Of a stretch of 5,191 nt of DNA, positions 1 to 4,510 are shown one piece after another. The position numbers were made by a program, and so were the translations under genes. The DNA comes from an uncultured Marinosulfonomonas sp. (GTDB lineage Bacteria > Pseudomonadota > Alphaproteobacteria > Rhodobacterales > Rhodobacteraceae). The notes beneath the pieces were generated by a model that worked only from the letters and a program-made list of their open reading frames with translations, had not been told where the DNA came from and ran no database searches. Where the stretch lies: positions 1 through 5,191 of the forward strand of contig CAMZKY010000160.1 of the NCBI GenBank assembly GCA_947311455.1, read 5' to 3'. The first letter of the stretch is position 1. Every line of letters begins with the position of its first letter.

Positions 1-141
1 AGGGGCCATATTCCAATACATCAACGGCTTTTACAATCCACGTAGACGGCATTCATCGCTGGGCGGGAAAAGTCCCTTGGCATTTGAAAGAAAGGCAGCT
101 TAAATGAGTTAAGAGACCGGAACGTAAACGGGACAAGACCA
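1..141 (+). mobile_element. IS3-family element, right end (continues left of the window)
   Basis: This is the last 141 bases of an IS3-family insertion sequence. The transposase reading frame stops at 101-103. The following bases to 141 read outward as a terminal inverted repeat: on the minus strand it starts TGGTCTTGTCCCGTTTACG, with the 5'-TG typical of IS3 ends. At 142 the sequence changes abruptly to IS66 orfA coding sequence on the other strand, so 141/142 is the insertion junction. The left end, the partner repeat and the target duplication lie outside the window, so the exact terminal base is inferred from the TG rule and from where the IS66 reading resumes. Confidence 0.75.
2..103 (+). 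CDS. IS3-family transposase OrfB, C-terminal end (partial at the left edge)
   Basis: Translation from base 2 gives 33 residues and a TAA stop. It contains INGFYNPRRRHSSLGGKSP followed by LAFE, the hallmark C-terminus of the IS3-family integrase-type transposase (rve/DDE domain). In that family this tail follows the catalytic glutamate helix, so the DDE residues themselves lie to the left of the window. The frame is open to the window edge. Whether the complete element is still active cannot be judged from here. The match is to a very well-known motif, so the family call is firm; the subgroup within IS3 is not resolved. Confidence 0.85.
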   Translation, partial: GAIFQYINGFYNPRRRHSSLGGKSPLAFERKAA

Positions 142-421
142 CCTGCGCATCAACACGGTTTTCTTCCTGCAAAACCAGTGGCGCAAATTCCACATCTTCT
201 GGCACCGCTGGTAAAACCAGCTTACCTTCTCGTGCCATCCGCCGCCATTCAGATAGATGGGTCGGTTGCAAATCATACCGACGCGCAGCCGCGTTCACTG
301 TCGCACCTTCTACTAGCGTCTCCGCCACAATCCGACCCTTCAAATCATCCGGTCAACGCCGCTGGCCCCGGGGGCCGACGATCAAATCAATCTCACTGAT
401 AAACTCCGTTGAGCGCTCCAT
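142..421 (-). pseudogene. tnpA: IS66-family OrfA (TnpA), broken by a stop codon and by the IS3 insertion
   Basis: Reading down from the ATG at 421-419 gives MERSTEFISEIDLIVGPRGQ, then a TGA at 353-355, then a resumed frame with LKGRIVAETLVEGATVNAAA, RYDLQPTHLSEWRRMAREGK and FAPLVLQEE. This is the helix-turn-helix accessory protein of IS66 elements. The TGA is codon 23 and stands where a sense codon is expected (probably TGG, mutated to TGA). A strong ribosome site (AAGGAG, eight bases from the ATG) supports 421 as the original start. A restart at the TTG at 343-341 would give a 96-residue ORF, but its last 29 or so residues are antisense IS3 sequence and not real protein. The gene is therefore doubly disrupted, by the nonsense codon and by loss of its 3' end at 142. 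Confidence 0.8.
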
Positions 422-506
422 GGAGAAACTCCTTTCCAAACTAGAAGATAGAACTGAATCGCAGATCATGGCATCAAGCGTAAGGTGGGGGCGGGACAAC
501 GCTTAC
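142..506 (-). mobile_element. IS66-family element, left-end remnant interrupted by the IS3 element
   Basis: This stretch carries the outer end and first gene of an IS66-family element, read on the minus strand. The gene start at 421 is preceded by an untranslated leader of about 85 bases. The minus strand at 506-500 reads GTAAGCG, the usual first bases of IS66 terminal repeats, and I take this as the element's end. A second, inverted copy of part of this motif (CGTAAG at 479-484 against CTTACG at 502-507) makes a small hairpin. The boundary is uncertain by about 20 bases, because 485-507 can also be read as IS630 transposase coding sequence. At 141/142 the element is cut by the IS3 insertion, and the remainder is not in the window. 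Confidence 0.6.
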
Positions 507-1012
507 GATTAAAACCACGACGGGGCGCGGGCGATCAATATCCACGGCGCGCTGGACTTCGAAAATTTCGATACGCCGCTTATCGCGCCAGCCACCATGG
601 ATGGCGTCAGTGCTGTGCAATAATTGGCCAAAATCGAGACTCGAAACCCCGAAAAACGCATTATTCACGTGATTTGGGACAACGCAGCCTACTATAAAGG
701 CCGGATGTCAGAGTGTTTCTGGCGCGCAAAACCTGCCGCATCCACCTGATCCAGCTGCCGCCCTACTGCCCGCATCTCAACCCCGCTCTCAGGCATGTAA
801 ACATGCCTTGCCGCGCAGCGATAGAGCGCCTCGGGGCCGTCATGCACCGCCACGTCACCCACAACCGATGTTACCCAACGCAAGCCAAATTTGCTGCCGC
901 AATCCTGAAGTTTTTCCGCGAAACCATGCCCAAATACTGGCGCGACTTCCGAAGCCAAGTCACCGATAACTTCCGCATAATCTCAAACCAAAACTTTCGA
1001 GTTTTGGAGTGA
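485..1012 (+). pseudogene. IS630-family transposase (DDE endonuclease), decayed C-terminal half
   Basis: The pieces join into one recognisable IS630 transposase. They run GQRLRLK, TTTGRGR, INIHGALDFENFDTPLIAP, LAKIETRNPEKRIIHVIWDN with AAYYKG, then FLARKTCRIHLIQLPPYCPH, HVTHN and, at the end, DNFRIISNQNFRVLE. The WDNAAYYKG motif carries the second catalytic aspartate and the LNP...IERL motif the final glutamate. Frame breaks consistent with single missing bases occur near 514 (A-run), near 534 and near 701. A TAA at 621-623 replaces a leucine codon. A 36-base in-frame insert separates LNP from IERL. The conserved W after IERL is G here. The N-terminal DNA-binding half is missing. The protein cannot be functional, although 713-1012 is open and could make an inert 99-residue fragment. 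Confidence 0.85.
793..828 (+). repeat. 36-base insertion with an 8+2+8 palindrome inside the IS630 transposase
   Basis: Family members read LNPIERLW without interruption. Here 12 extra codons (GCT CTC ... GCA GCG) sit between the proline and isoleucine codons. The insert holds the perfect inverted repeat AGGCATGT-AA-ACATGCCT at about 796-813. Its length is a multiple of three, so the frame continues. I do not recognise the palindrome. It could be a small REP-like unit, an excision footprint or a lineage-specific duplication. No copy of it appears elsewhere in this window. Confidence 0.6.
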
Positions 1013-1023
1013 GTGCGGTATAG

Positions 1024-1037
1024 TTCCCTTGCGGGAA
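1024..1037 (+). repeat. Short inverted repeat TTCCC-TTGC-GGGAA
   Basis: A perfect five-base inverted repeat with a four-base loop lies just outside the IS630 end and upstream of the DUF302 gene. The overlapping TTGCGG at 1029-1034 stands 16 bases before TATTCT at 1051-1056, a weak -35/-10 candidate. There is no T-run after it, so it is not a standard terminator. Confidence 0.3.
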
Positions 1038-1051
1038 TCGAATATTCATGT

Positions 1052-1072
1052 ATTCTAATTTATTATTAGAAT
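1052..1072 (+). promoter_or_regulatory. Perfect palindrome ATTCTAAT-N5-ATTAGAAT, likely operator
   Basis: Two perfect eight-base arms flank the five-base spacer TTATT. The site ends 20 bases before the ATG of the DUF302 gene and overlaps the only plausible -10 region (TATTCT at 1051-1056). An AT-rich palindrome of this size at this position fits a dimeric repressor. The ATTC...GAAT ends recall operators of ArsR-type regulators that sense sulfide or persulfide (BigR/SqrR/SoxR kind), but the spacing was not checked against a model, and no regulator gene lies in the window. Confidence 0.55.
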
Positions 1073-1078
1073 GCTGTT

Positions 1079-1084
1079 GGGAGG
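1079..1084 (+). promoter_or_regulatory. Ribosome binding site that fixes the DUF302 start
   Basis: GGGAGG stands eight bases before the ATG at 1093-1095. The upstream in-frame ATG at 1048 has no such site and would place the operator palindrome inside the coding region, so 1093 is preferred. Confidence 0.65.
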
Positions 1085-1092
1085 CGCGTTTC

Positions 1093-1680
1093 ATGACTTT
1101 TGTTCGAAATATTTTGGCTATTTTAGGCGTAATTGCAATCGGCATCGCCGTTTGGGTTGGGCCGTCGATTTGGAAATATAAAACAGCATTTGACGGGTTT
1201 GATGACAAGGCTTTTGACATCTATAAAGCTATGTTTGATCGTTTGATCGAAACAGGCAATTCGGCGGCAGCAACGGTGATCAAAGTAAAAGTTGGCGAAG
1301 ATCTAACCTTTGAAGAGGTCGACGAATCGATTCAGAACATCGCAAACGAGCGTAATATCAAAGGTGTCGGAACGCTACCATTGGGCGATCAGGTTGCGGC
1401 GATGCAAGGCAAAACATGGCGCAAGCTTAAGATTTACTTGTATTGCAACCCTTTGACTGCTGCGAAAATGGTGGAACACGATATCACCTATGCGGCCTAT
1501 CTGCCCTGCCGCGTGTCATTGGTCGAAGATGAAAATGGCGATCTTTGGATCACCACGCTGGATATGGATATGATGATCCACGGCGGCAAAACCTTACCGC
1601 CCGAGTTGTTGAAAGAAGCGCTAGAAGTGCAGGAAACCATGAACCAGATTTTGCACCGCGCCGCCGAAGGCGATTTTTAG
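1093..1680 (+). CDS. DUF302 domain protein with N-terminal membrane anchor
   Basis: The product has 195 residues. Residues about 6-24 (ILAILGVIAIGIAVWVG) form one hydrophobic segment, an uncleaved signal anchor or a signal peptide, so the rest is probably periplasmic. Residues about 60-160 look like a DUF302 domain: an ATVIKVKVG strand, a FEEVDESIQNIANERNIKG helix, an LKIYLYCNP strand and PCRVSLVEDENGDLWI. Two cysteines, C118 and C139, sit on neighbouring core segments and could form a disulfide. The end (LLKEALEVQETMNQILHRA) is a helix. DUF302 has no settled biochemical role; relatives are often found beside sulfur-oxidation genes. The gene stands alone, with a possible repressor operator before it and a terminator after it. 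It is the first intact gene to the right of the insertion-sequence pile-up. The domain call is by pattern and is fairly secure; the function is unknown. Confidence 0.75.
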   Translation: MTFVRNILAILGVIAIGIAVWVGPSIWKYKTAFDGFDDKAFDIYKAMFDRLIETGNSAAATVIKVKVGEDLTFEEVDESIQNIANERNIKGVGTLPLGDQVAAMQGKTWRKLKIYLYCNPLTAAKMVEHDITYAAYLPCRVSLVEDENGDLWITTLDMDMMIHGGKTLPPELLKEALEVQETMNQILHRAAEGDF

Positions 1681-1703
1681 AAATCTGTAAACAAGCAAGT
1701 TTT

Positions 1704-1735
1704 GGCGAGGCTTTTTTAAGGCCTCGCCTTTTATT
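1704..1735 (+). terminator. Rho-independent terminator of the DUF302 gene
   Basis: GGCGAGGC (1704-1711) pairs with GCCTCGCC (1721-1728). The stem can extend inward through T-G and T-A pairs to a three-base loop, and TTTTATTCTT follows on the plus strand. On the minus strand the hairpin is followed by AAAACTTG, without a T-run, so it mainly serves the plus-strand gene and insulates it from the convergent gene at 1737. Confidence 0.85.
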
Positions 1736-1736
1736 C

Positions 1737-2081
1737 TTATGCCTTGGGCGTAGCAAGCTGATCCCATGCTTCGAGGGCCTTGGCCGCATACATCAGGGCA
1801 GGCCCACCGCCCATCTGGATATTCATTGCCAGAACATCGGCCAATTCTTCTCGGGTGCCGCCATTACGTTTTAGGGCTTCGATGTGAAAGCCGATGCAAG
1901 GTTCGCAGTGATCGGATATTGCGATGGCAATCGCCAAAAATTCCTTGGTTTTCACATCCAAAACGCCGTTGTCTTTCACGGCTTTGCTGAGGGTGCCAAA
2001 GCCGGCTGCGGTCTCGGGAATAAGCTTATTCATTTCGCGAATTTTCGCGCGCATGTCGCGATTATGATCTTTCCAGTCCAT
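1737..2081 (-). CDS. AhpD-like carboxymuconolactone decarboxylase (CMD) family protein
   Basis: The product has 114 residues, the usual size of single-domain CMD proteins. The central helix pair carries E47, C59, C62 and H66 in the spacing E-X11-C-X2-C-X3-H, which is the AhpD active-site pattern: a redox cysteine pair with a proton-relay Glu and His. A GGT-x-EEL-x-VLAMNIQMGGG stretch follows, typical of the family's trimer or hexamer interface. Proteins of this type act as alkylhydroperoxidase-like reductases. True gamma-carboxymuconolactone decarboxylases lack the cysteine pair, so a peroxide or thiol redox role is favoured. The start at 2081 is chosen because AAAGGA lies eight bases upstream and because upstream extension would run into the FNR promoter. 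The gene is monocistronic and faces the DUF302 gene. Expression is probably induced under low oxygen through the FNR box. The physiological substrate and reductant are not known. Confidence 0.85.
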   Translation of the reverse strand: MDWKDHNRDMRAKIREMNKLIPETAAGFGTLSKAVKDNGVLDVKTKEFLAIAIAISDHCEPCIGFHIEALKRNGGTREELADVLAMNIQMGGGPALMYAAKALEAWDQLATPKA

Positions 2082-2109
2082 GACTGAGTCCTTTAATTGT
2101 TTCAAAGGG

Positions 2110-2115
2110 TTTATA
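2110..2115 (-). promoter_or_regulatory. -10 element TATAAA of the CMD gene
   Basis: On the minus strand TATAAA runs from 2115 to 2110, predicting a transcription start near 2102-2103. That leaves a leader of about 21 bases with the AAAGGA ribosome site. The spacing to the FNR box (next entry) is what class II activation requires. Confidence 0.65.
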
Positions 2116-2135
2116 GCGGGTAATTGAGTGGCTAC

Positions 2136-2151
2136 TTTGATGCGGATCAAA
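2136..2151 (-). promoter_or_regulatory. FNR/FnrL/Dnr-type binding site TTTGAT-N4-ATCAAA
   Basis: The core TTGAT-GCGG-ATCAA matches the FNR consensus TTGAT-N4-ATCAA in every fixed position, and the symmetry extends to a sixth base on each side. Its centre at 2143.5 is 40.5 to 41.5 bases upstream of the transcription start predicted from the -10 box, the classical activator position. It therefore most likely drives the minus-strand CMD gene under oxygen limitation. The DauA-like gene on the other side runs toward it and ends at 2174, so it is not a target. Confidence 0.8.
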
Positions 2152-2173
2152 CGAATTCAAAAAAGAGAATATG

Positions 2174-3250
2174 TTACAAAAAGCGAGAAGCGCTTAGCGC
2201 CTTTACTGTTTTAACCCCAATTTCCAATGGCTTACCCAAAATCAGCTGCGCAATCAGCTTGCTGGCGGCAGGGGCGGATTGAAAGCCATATCCACCTTGA
2301 CCTGCCAGCCAGAAAAAGCTGGAGTCAGCATTATCCGCCCCAATAACAAGCGTTTGATCAGGGGCAAATGTGCGTAAACCTGCCCATGAATGCTCAAGAC
2401 GGGTAATCGGCTCTGTAACCATCTCGCTATATCGCTCTAGCCCTTCGGCCAATACCATGTCATCGGCCCATGCATCATGGGGGGCAACCGGCTGCGCTTC
2501 CGAGGGGGAAATGATGTAACTGCCTGCCTCTGGTTTGGCATACCAGCGTTCATTTACCCCATCCATAAAGGGCCATTTAGAAACATCGTGGCCACCTGGC
2601 GCCTTGATCTTGGCCATCGAACGTTTGTATGGTTGAAATCCTAAGGGATTGATATTACACATTTTTGCAACCTCATCGACCCATGCGCCAGCGGCGTTGA
2701 TCAAAATGGTGGCCGTGAACTCTTGCGAGGGCGTTTGCACTGTCCAACCGGACTTGGTTTTTGTGGCTTTGGAAACCTGACTTTTAGTGTGAATTTTAAC
2801 GCCGTTCATCCGTGCTTTGGTTGTGTAGTTTTGCAGCAGACGATCTGCATCAAGATCAAAAACATCAGGGCGATAGGCGGCAAAGGCAGTGTTGGTTGGA
2901 TGCAAAATTGGGACATATTTGCGGGCTTGAGCAGTACTGATTTCGGTCATGCCAAACTTGGTGGCTTCCCCAACAAAATCGTCACGTTCTTGCGGACGGG
3001 CAACCATCAATATACCGCGTTCTGAAAGCACGCCGCCATCTGCATTTGTATGGTGATCTTTGCTGGCGTAATTCAATTCACGCACAATCGAATTGCCGTA
3101 ATCCTCTAAAAACATCGCCGCAGAGCGACCCGAGGCGTGATAACCAAGATTTGGTTCAGTCTCCAACAAGGTGACTGAGGCAAACGGCGAAATTTCAGCT
3201 GCTGCGGATAGTCCTGCGATTCCGCCGCCGATGATGATTATATCTGTCAT
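2174..3250 (-). CDS. FAD-dependent D-amino-acid dehydrogenase, DauA-like (DAO superfamily)
   Basis: The product has 358 residues. An N-terminal Rossmann motif (IIIIGGGIAGLSAAAEI, residues 4-20, then the ribose-binding E30) binds FAD. GYHASGRSAA (36-45), INAAGAWVDEVA (184-195), SWAGLRTF (288-295) and GQGGYGFQSAP (317-327) mark the DAO fold. Overall it reads like D-arginine dehydrogenase (DauA), which oxidises D-amino acids to imino acids and passes electrons to quinone, not to oxygen. By my alignment from memory, the carboxylate-binding Arg, Tyr and Arg of DauA are kept (R210, Y237, R293). The DauA His48 and Glu87, which shape and charge the side-chain pocket, are M46 and about I80 here. Substrate preference is therefore probably not basic D-amino acids. 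There is no signal peptide; the start is fixed by the Rossmann fold, although only a weak ribosome site precedes it. No partner gene is adjacent. Confidence 0.8.
   Translation of the reverse strand: MTDIIIIGGGIAGLSAAAEISPFASVTLLETEPNLGYHASGRSAAMFLEDYGNSIVRELNYASKDHHTNADGGVLSERGILMVARPQERDDFVGEATKFGMTEISTAQARKYVPILHPTNTAFAAYRPDVFDLDADRLLQNYTTKARMNGVKIHTKSQVSKATKTKSGWTVQTPSQEFTATILINAAGAWVDEVAKMCNINPLGFQPYKRSMAKIKAPGGHDVSKWPFMDGVNERWYAKPEAGSYIISPSEAQPVAPHDAWADDMVLAEGLERYSEMVTEPITRLEHSWAGLRTFAPDQTLVIGADNADSSFFWLAGQGGYGFQSAPAASKLIAQLILGKPLEIGVKTVKALSASRFL
2178..2195 (-). terminator. Weak terminator candidate at the end of the DauA-like gene
   Basis: On the minus strand AAGCG-CTTCT-CGCTT forms a five-base stem and runs into five T residues. 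It overlaps the last codons of the gene ending at 2174. The stem is short, so some read-through toward the CMD promoter is possible. A second T-run lies a few bases beyond the stop. Confidence 0.3.
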
Positions 3251-3398
3251 AGGTTTAGAATGGCACGGGAATTAGGCAAGGAAAAGCCCAGATTGAACAA
3301 TCTGATTCCCAGATACCAAATTAAGCATGTTTTTGGGTTTTCCTAGAAAAATTAACCTTTTGTTAGCACATTGTAAGGTGTGGGAATAAGGTAAGAAC
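3251..3398. promoter_or_regulatory. Divergent promoter region between the dehydrogenase and nuclease genes
   Basis: These 148 bases separate two genes transcribed away from each other and must hold both promoters. I see a perfect palindrome at 3289-3304 (separate entry), outer arms GGGAAT (3267-3272) and ATTCCC (3305-3310), and a small hairpin TTTTC-CTA-GAAAA near 3340. No -35/-10 pair is convincing in either direction. A purine-rich AAGG (about 3389-3392) serves as the ribosome site for the nuclease start at 3399. Confidence 0.4.
3289..3304. repeat. Perfect palindrome CAGATTG-AA-CAATCTG
   Basis: Seven-base arms with a two-base spacer lie 39 bases upstream of the dehydrogenase ATG and 95 bases upstream of the nuclease ATG. 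It is nested inside the GGGAAT/ATTCCC arms. A dimeric regulator site for the dehydrogenase gene is the simplest reading. The binding protein is unknown to me. Confidence 0.45.
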
Positions 3399-4042
3399 AT
3401 GCAAAAAACCGTTATGGTGATATGGGTGGTGTGGATCGCATCCGTATCTGGCGCAGCGACAAATAATGTGCGTATCATTGATGGTGATACTGTTGACGTA
3501 AATGGGGTGCGTTATCGGCTGGAAGGCATTGATGCGCCCGAAATTAGCCAACAGTGCCGCGCCTATTCCGGAACGTGGGAATGTGGCAAAGCTGCGCGTA
3601 ACGCACTGGAGGATATGACCACCGGAAAACAGGTTGAATGTGTAGGTGATCAAACGGATTATTATGGTCGTGTATTGGATATTGTTTTGCTGACGGTCGC
3701 GATTTGAATGCAGATATGGTTCGGCAAGGTTATGCGTGGGCCTTTCGTAAATATTCGGCGACCTACATTCCAGAAGAGATGATTTCACGCAAAATTAAAA
3801 GTGGGATATGGCAGGCAAAAACCCAAACCGCGTGGGAATACCGTGCACAAAAATGGCAGGCGGCTGAACAAATAGCGCCAAATGGATGTTTGATAAAAGG
3901 CAATATCTCCAAGAACGGCAAGATTTATCATATGCCGTGGTCAAAATGGTATTCACGCACAAAAGTAACCACCAGCAAAGGCGAGCGTTGGTTTTGCAAC
4001 GAGGCCGAAGCGCGCGCCGCGGGGTGGCGCGCTGCGCTATAG
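3399..4042 (+). pseudogene. Secreted thermonuclease (SNase-like) with C-terminal GNIS/WFC domain, split by a one-base frameshift
   Basis: Two overlapping frames make one gene. Frame one (3399-3707) has a signal peptide (residues 1-19, cut near SGA/A) and most of the SNase active site: IDGDT (D30), R40, D45 and E48 of RLEGIDAPE, and R91 of YYGRV. After L93 the frame runs into nonsense and stops at 3707. The true continuation, YCFADGRDLNADMVRQGYAW, begins at 3680 in the next frame and runs to 4042. It ends in a small domain with GNISKNGKIYHMPWSKWY and GERWFCNEAEARAAGW, often attached to alphaproteobacterial thermonucleases. One missing base at about 3678-3679 (a glycine codon reduced to GA) explains the break; repaired, it would encode 214 residues. 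Everything else is well conserved, so the mutation is recent or is a sequencing error. A separate second protein from the ATG at 3710 is unlikely to be functional. Confidence 0.8.
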
Positions 4043-4043
4043 T

Positions 4044-4451
4044 TTAGCCCAGATTTGGCACGGCCCCCGGGGCCTGGCGAACCTGGGCAATACCCATTTT
4101 CATGCCGTCGCCAATACGGCGTGCCAGCATCACCCATGGATGTGCGGCTTCAGGCGGCAGGGTTTTGTAGGCGACCTCCTCAAACAAATCCAGCCAGATC
4201 GGGAAGTGTTCGGGCATCACGGTTGAGGTGCGCATGTGCACCTGTTGGGGAAAACCGTCATAACCGCGTTCATGCAGGATTGCGTTGCGCCAAAAGCTGG
4301 CAATTTTTTCCTCGTGTTTGGGCCAATCATCGATGTGTTCATCAAAAATCGGGCCCAGAACGGGATGCGCGCGCACCTCGTTGTAAAAGGCATCCATTTG
4401 GTCTGTAATTTGTTCAGCTGTCACTGGAAAACGGGGGGGCATGGCGTTCAT
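4044..4451 (-). CDS. Group III truncated hemoglobin (TrHb3)
   Basis: The product has 135 residues, the normal size of this class. Landmarks match the group III globin of Campylobacter (Ctb): Y23 (B10) in AFYNEVRAHPVLGPIF, H46 (E7) in WPKHEEKIASFW, the proximal haem ligand H72 (F8) in QQVHMR, and W86 (G8) in FPIWLDLF. The haem pocket is thus complete. Family members bind O2 or NO and are linked to nitrosative or low-oxygen stress and to O2 delivery or sensing; the precise role is unsettled. The ATG at 4451 is preceded by AAAGGA at seven bases. The gene converges with the nuclease gene, with one base between the two stop codons. A TATAAT at 4483-4478 on the minus strand is a good -10 box. A TTGCA-N4-TGCAA palindrome lies upstream of it. 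Confidence 0.88.
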   Translation of the reverse strand: MNAMPPRFPVTAEQITDQMDAFYNEVRAHPVLGPIFDEHIDDWPKHEEKIASFWRNAILHERGYDGFPQQVHMRTSTVMPEHFPIWLDLFEEVAYKTLPPEAAHPWVMLARRIGDGMKMGIAQVRQAPGAVPNLG

Positions 4452-4477
4452 CAGAATATCCTTTGGTATGTCTTACT

Positions 4478-4483
4478 ATTATA
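4478..4483 (-). promoter_or_regulatory. -10 element TATAAT of the globin gene
   Basis: A perfect TATAAT on the minus strand predicts transcription from about 4471, giving a 20-base leader with the ribosome site AAAGGA. No good -35 is found at 17 bases, which suggests that an activator may help. Confidence 0.5.
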
Positions 4484-4496
4484 ATTAGGTATTCCT

Positions 4497-4510
4497 TTGC
4501 AGCACTGCAA
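4497..4510 (-). promoter_or_regulatory. TTGCAG-CA-CTGCAA palindrome, possible Crp/FNR/NnrR-family site
   Basis: The site fits TTG-N8-CAA and is fully symmetric. NO-responsive NnrR-type boxes have a related form (TTGCG-N4-CGCAA), and a globin gene is a natural target. Its centre is only about 32 bases upstream of the start predicted from TATAAT, not 41.5, so activation is not assured. Its right half also forms the base of the hairpin at 4505-4533. Confidence 0.35.

Larger units (their letters stand above)
485..1020 (+). mobile_element. IS630-family element, right-end remnant
   Basis: This is the 3' part of an IS630-family element: the C-terminal half of the transposase, its stop codon at 1010-1012, and a short tail GAGTGCGGTATA. 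IS630 elements target and duplicate TA, and TATA at 1019-1022 fits the outer edge, so I place the end at about 1020. The 5' half of the element is not present. It was presumably separated by the IS66 insertion and lies, if anywhere, left of the window. The left limit is given as 485, where transposase-like reading can first be followed, but it overlaps the likely IS66 end at 506. Confidence 0.65.

Noticed and set aside
53..343. A 96-residue minus-strand ORF as a complete IS66 protein
   Set aside because: It starts at TTG after an in-frame stop, and its last 29 or so residues are antisense of the IS3 transposase end. It is a chimera across an insertion junction.
692..958. Several antisense ORFs opposite the transposase, DUF302, dehydrogenase and globin genes
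   Set aside because: They have no family resemblance or ribosome sites, and they lie entirely opposite genes with clear homology.
1048..1092. Upstream ATG extending the DUF302 protein by 15 residues
   Set aside because: It lacks a ribosome site, would bury the palindromic operator in coding sequence, and adds residues (MYSNLLLECCWEARF) unlike a signal anchor. The ATG at 1093 has GGGAGG.
2082..2150. N-terminal extension of the CMD protein to 2150
   Set aside because: The extension covers the FNR box, the -10 element and the AAAGGA site. The 114-residue form has normal family length.
1737..2150. Calling the CMD protein pcaC (4-carboxymuconolactone decarboxylase)
   Set aside because: The E-X11-C-X2-C-X3-H pattern is the AhpD type; no protocatechuate pathway genes are nearby.
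2174..3250. Naming the oxidoreductase D-arginine dehydrogenase (dauA)
   Set aside because: The overall pattern fits, but residues that confer arginine preference seem to be replaced, so only a family-level name is justified.
3671..3707. Programmed ribosomal frameshift in the nuclease
   Set aside because: The junction GTATTGGATATTG has no slippery run, and no clear stimulatory hairpin follows.
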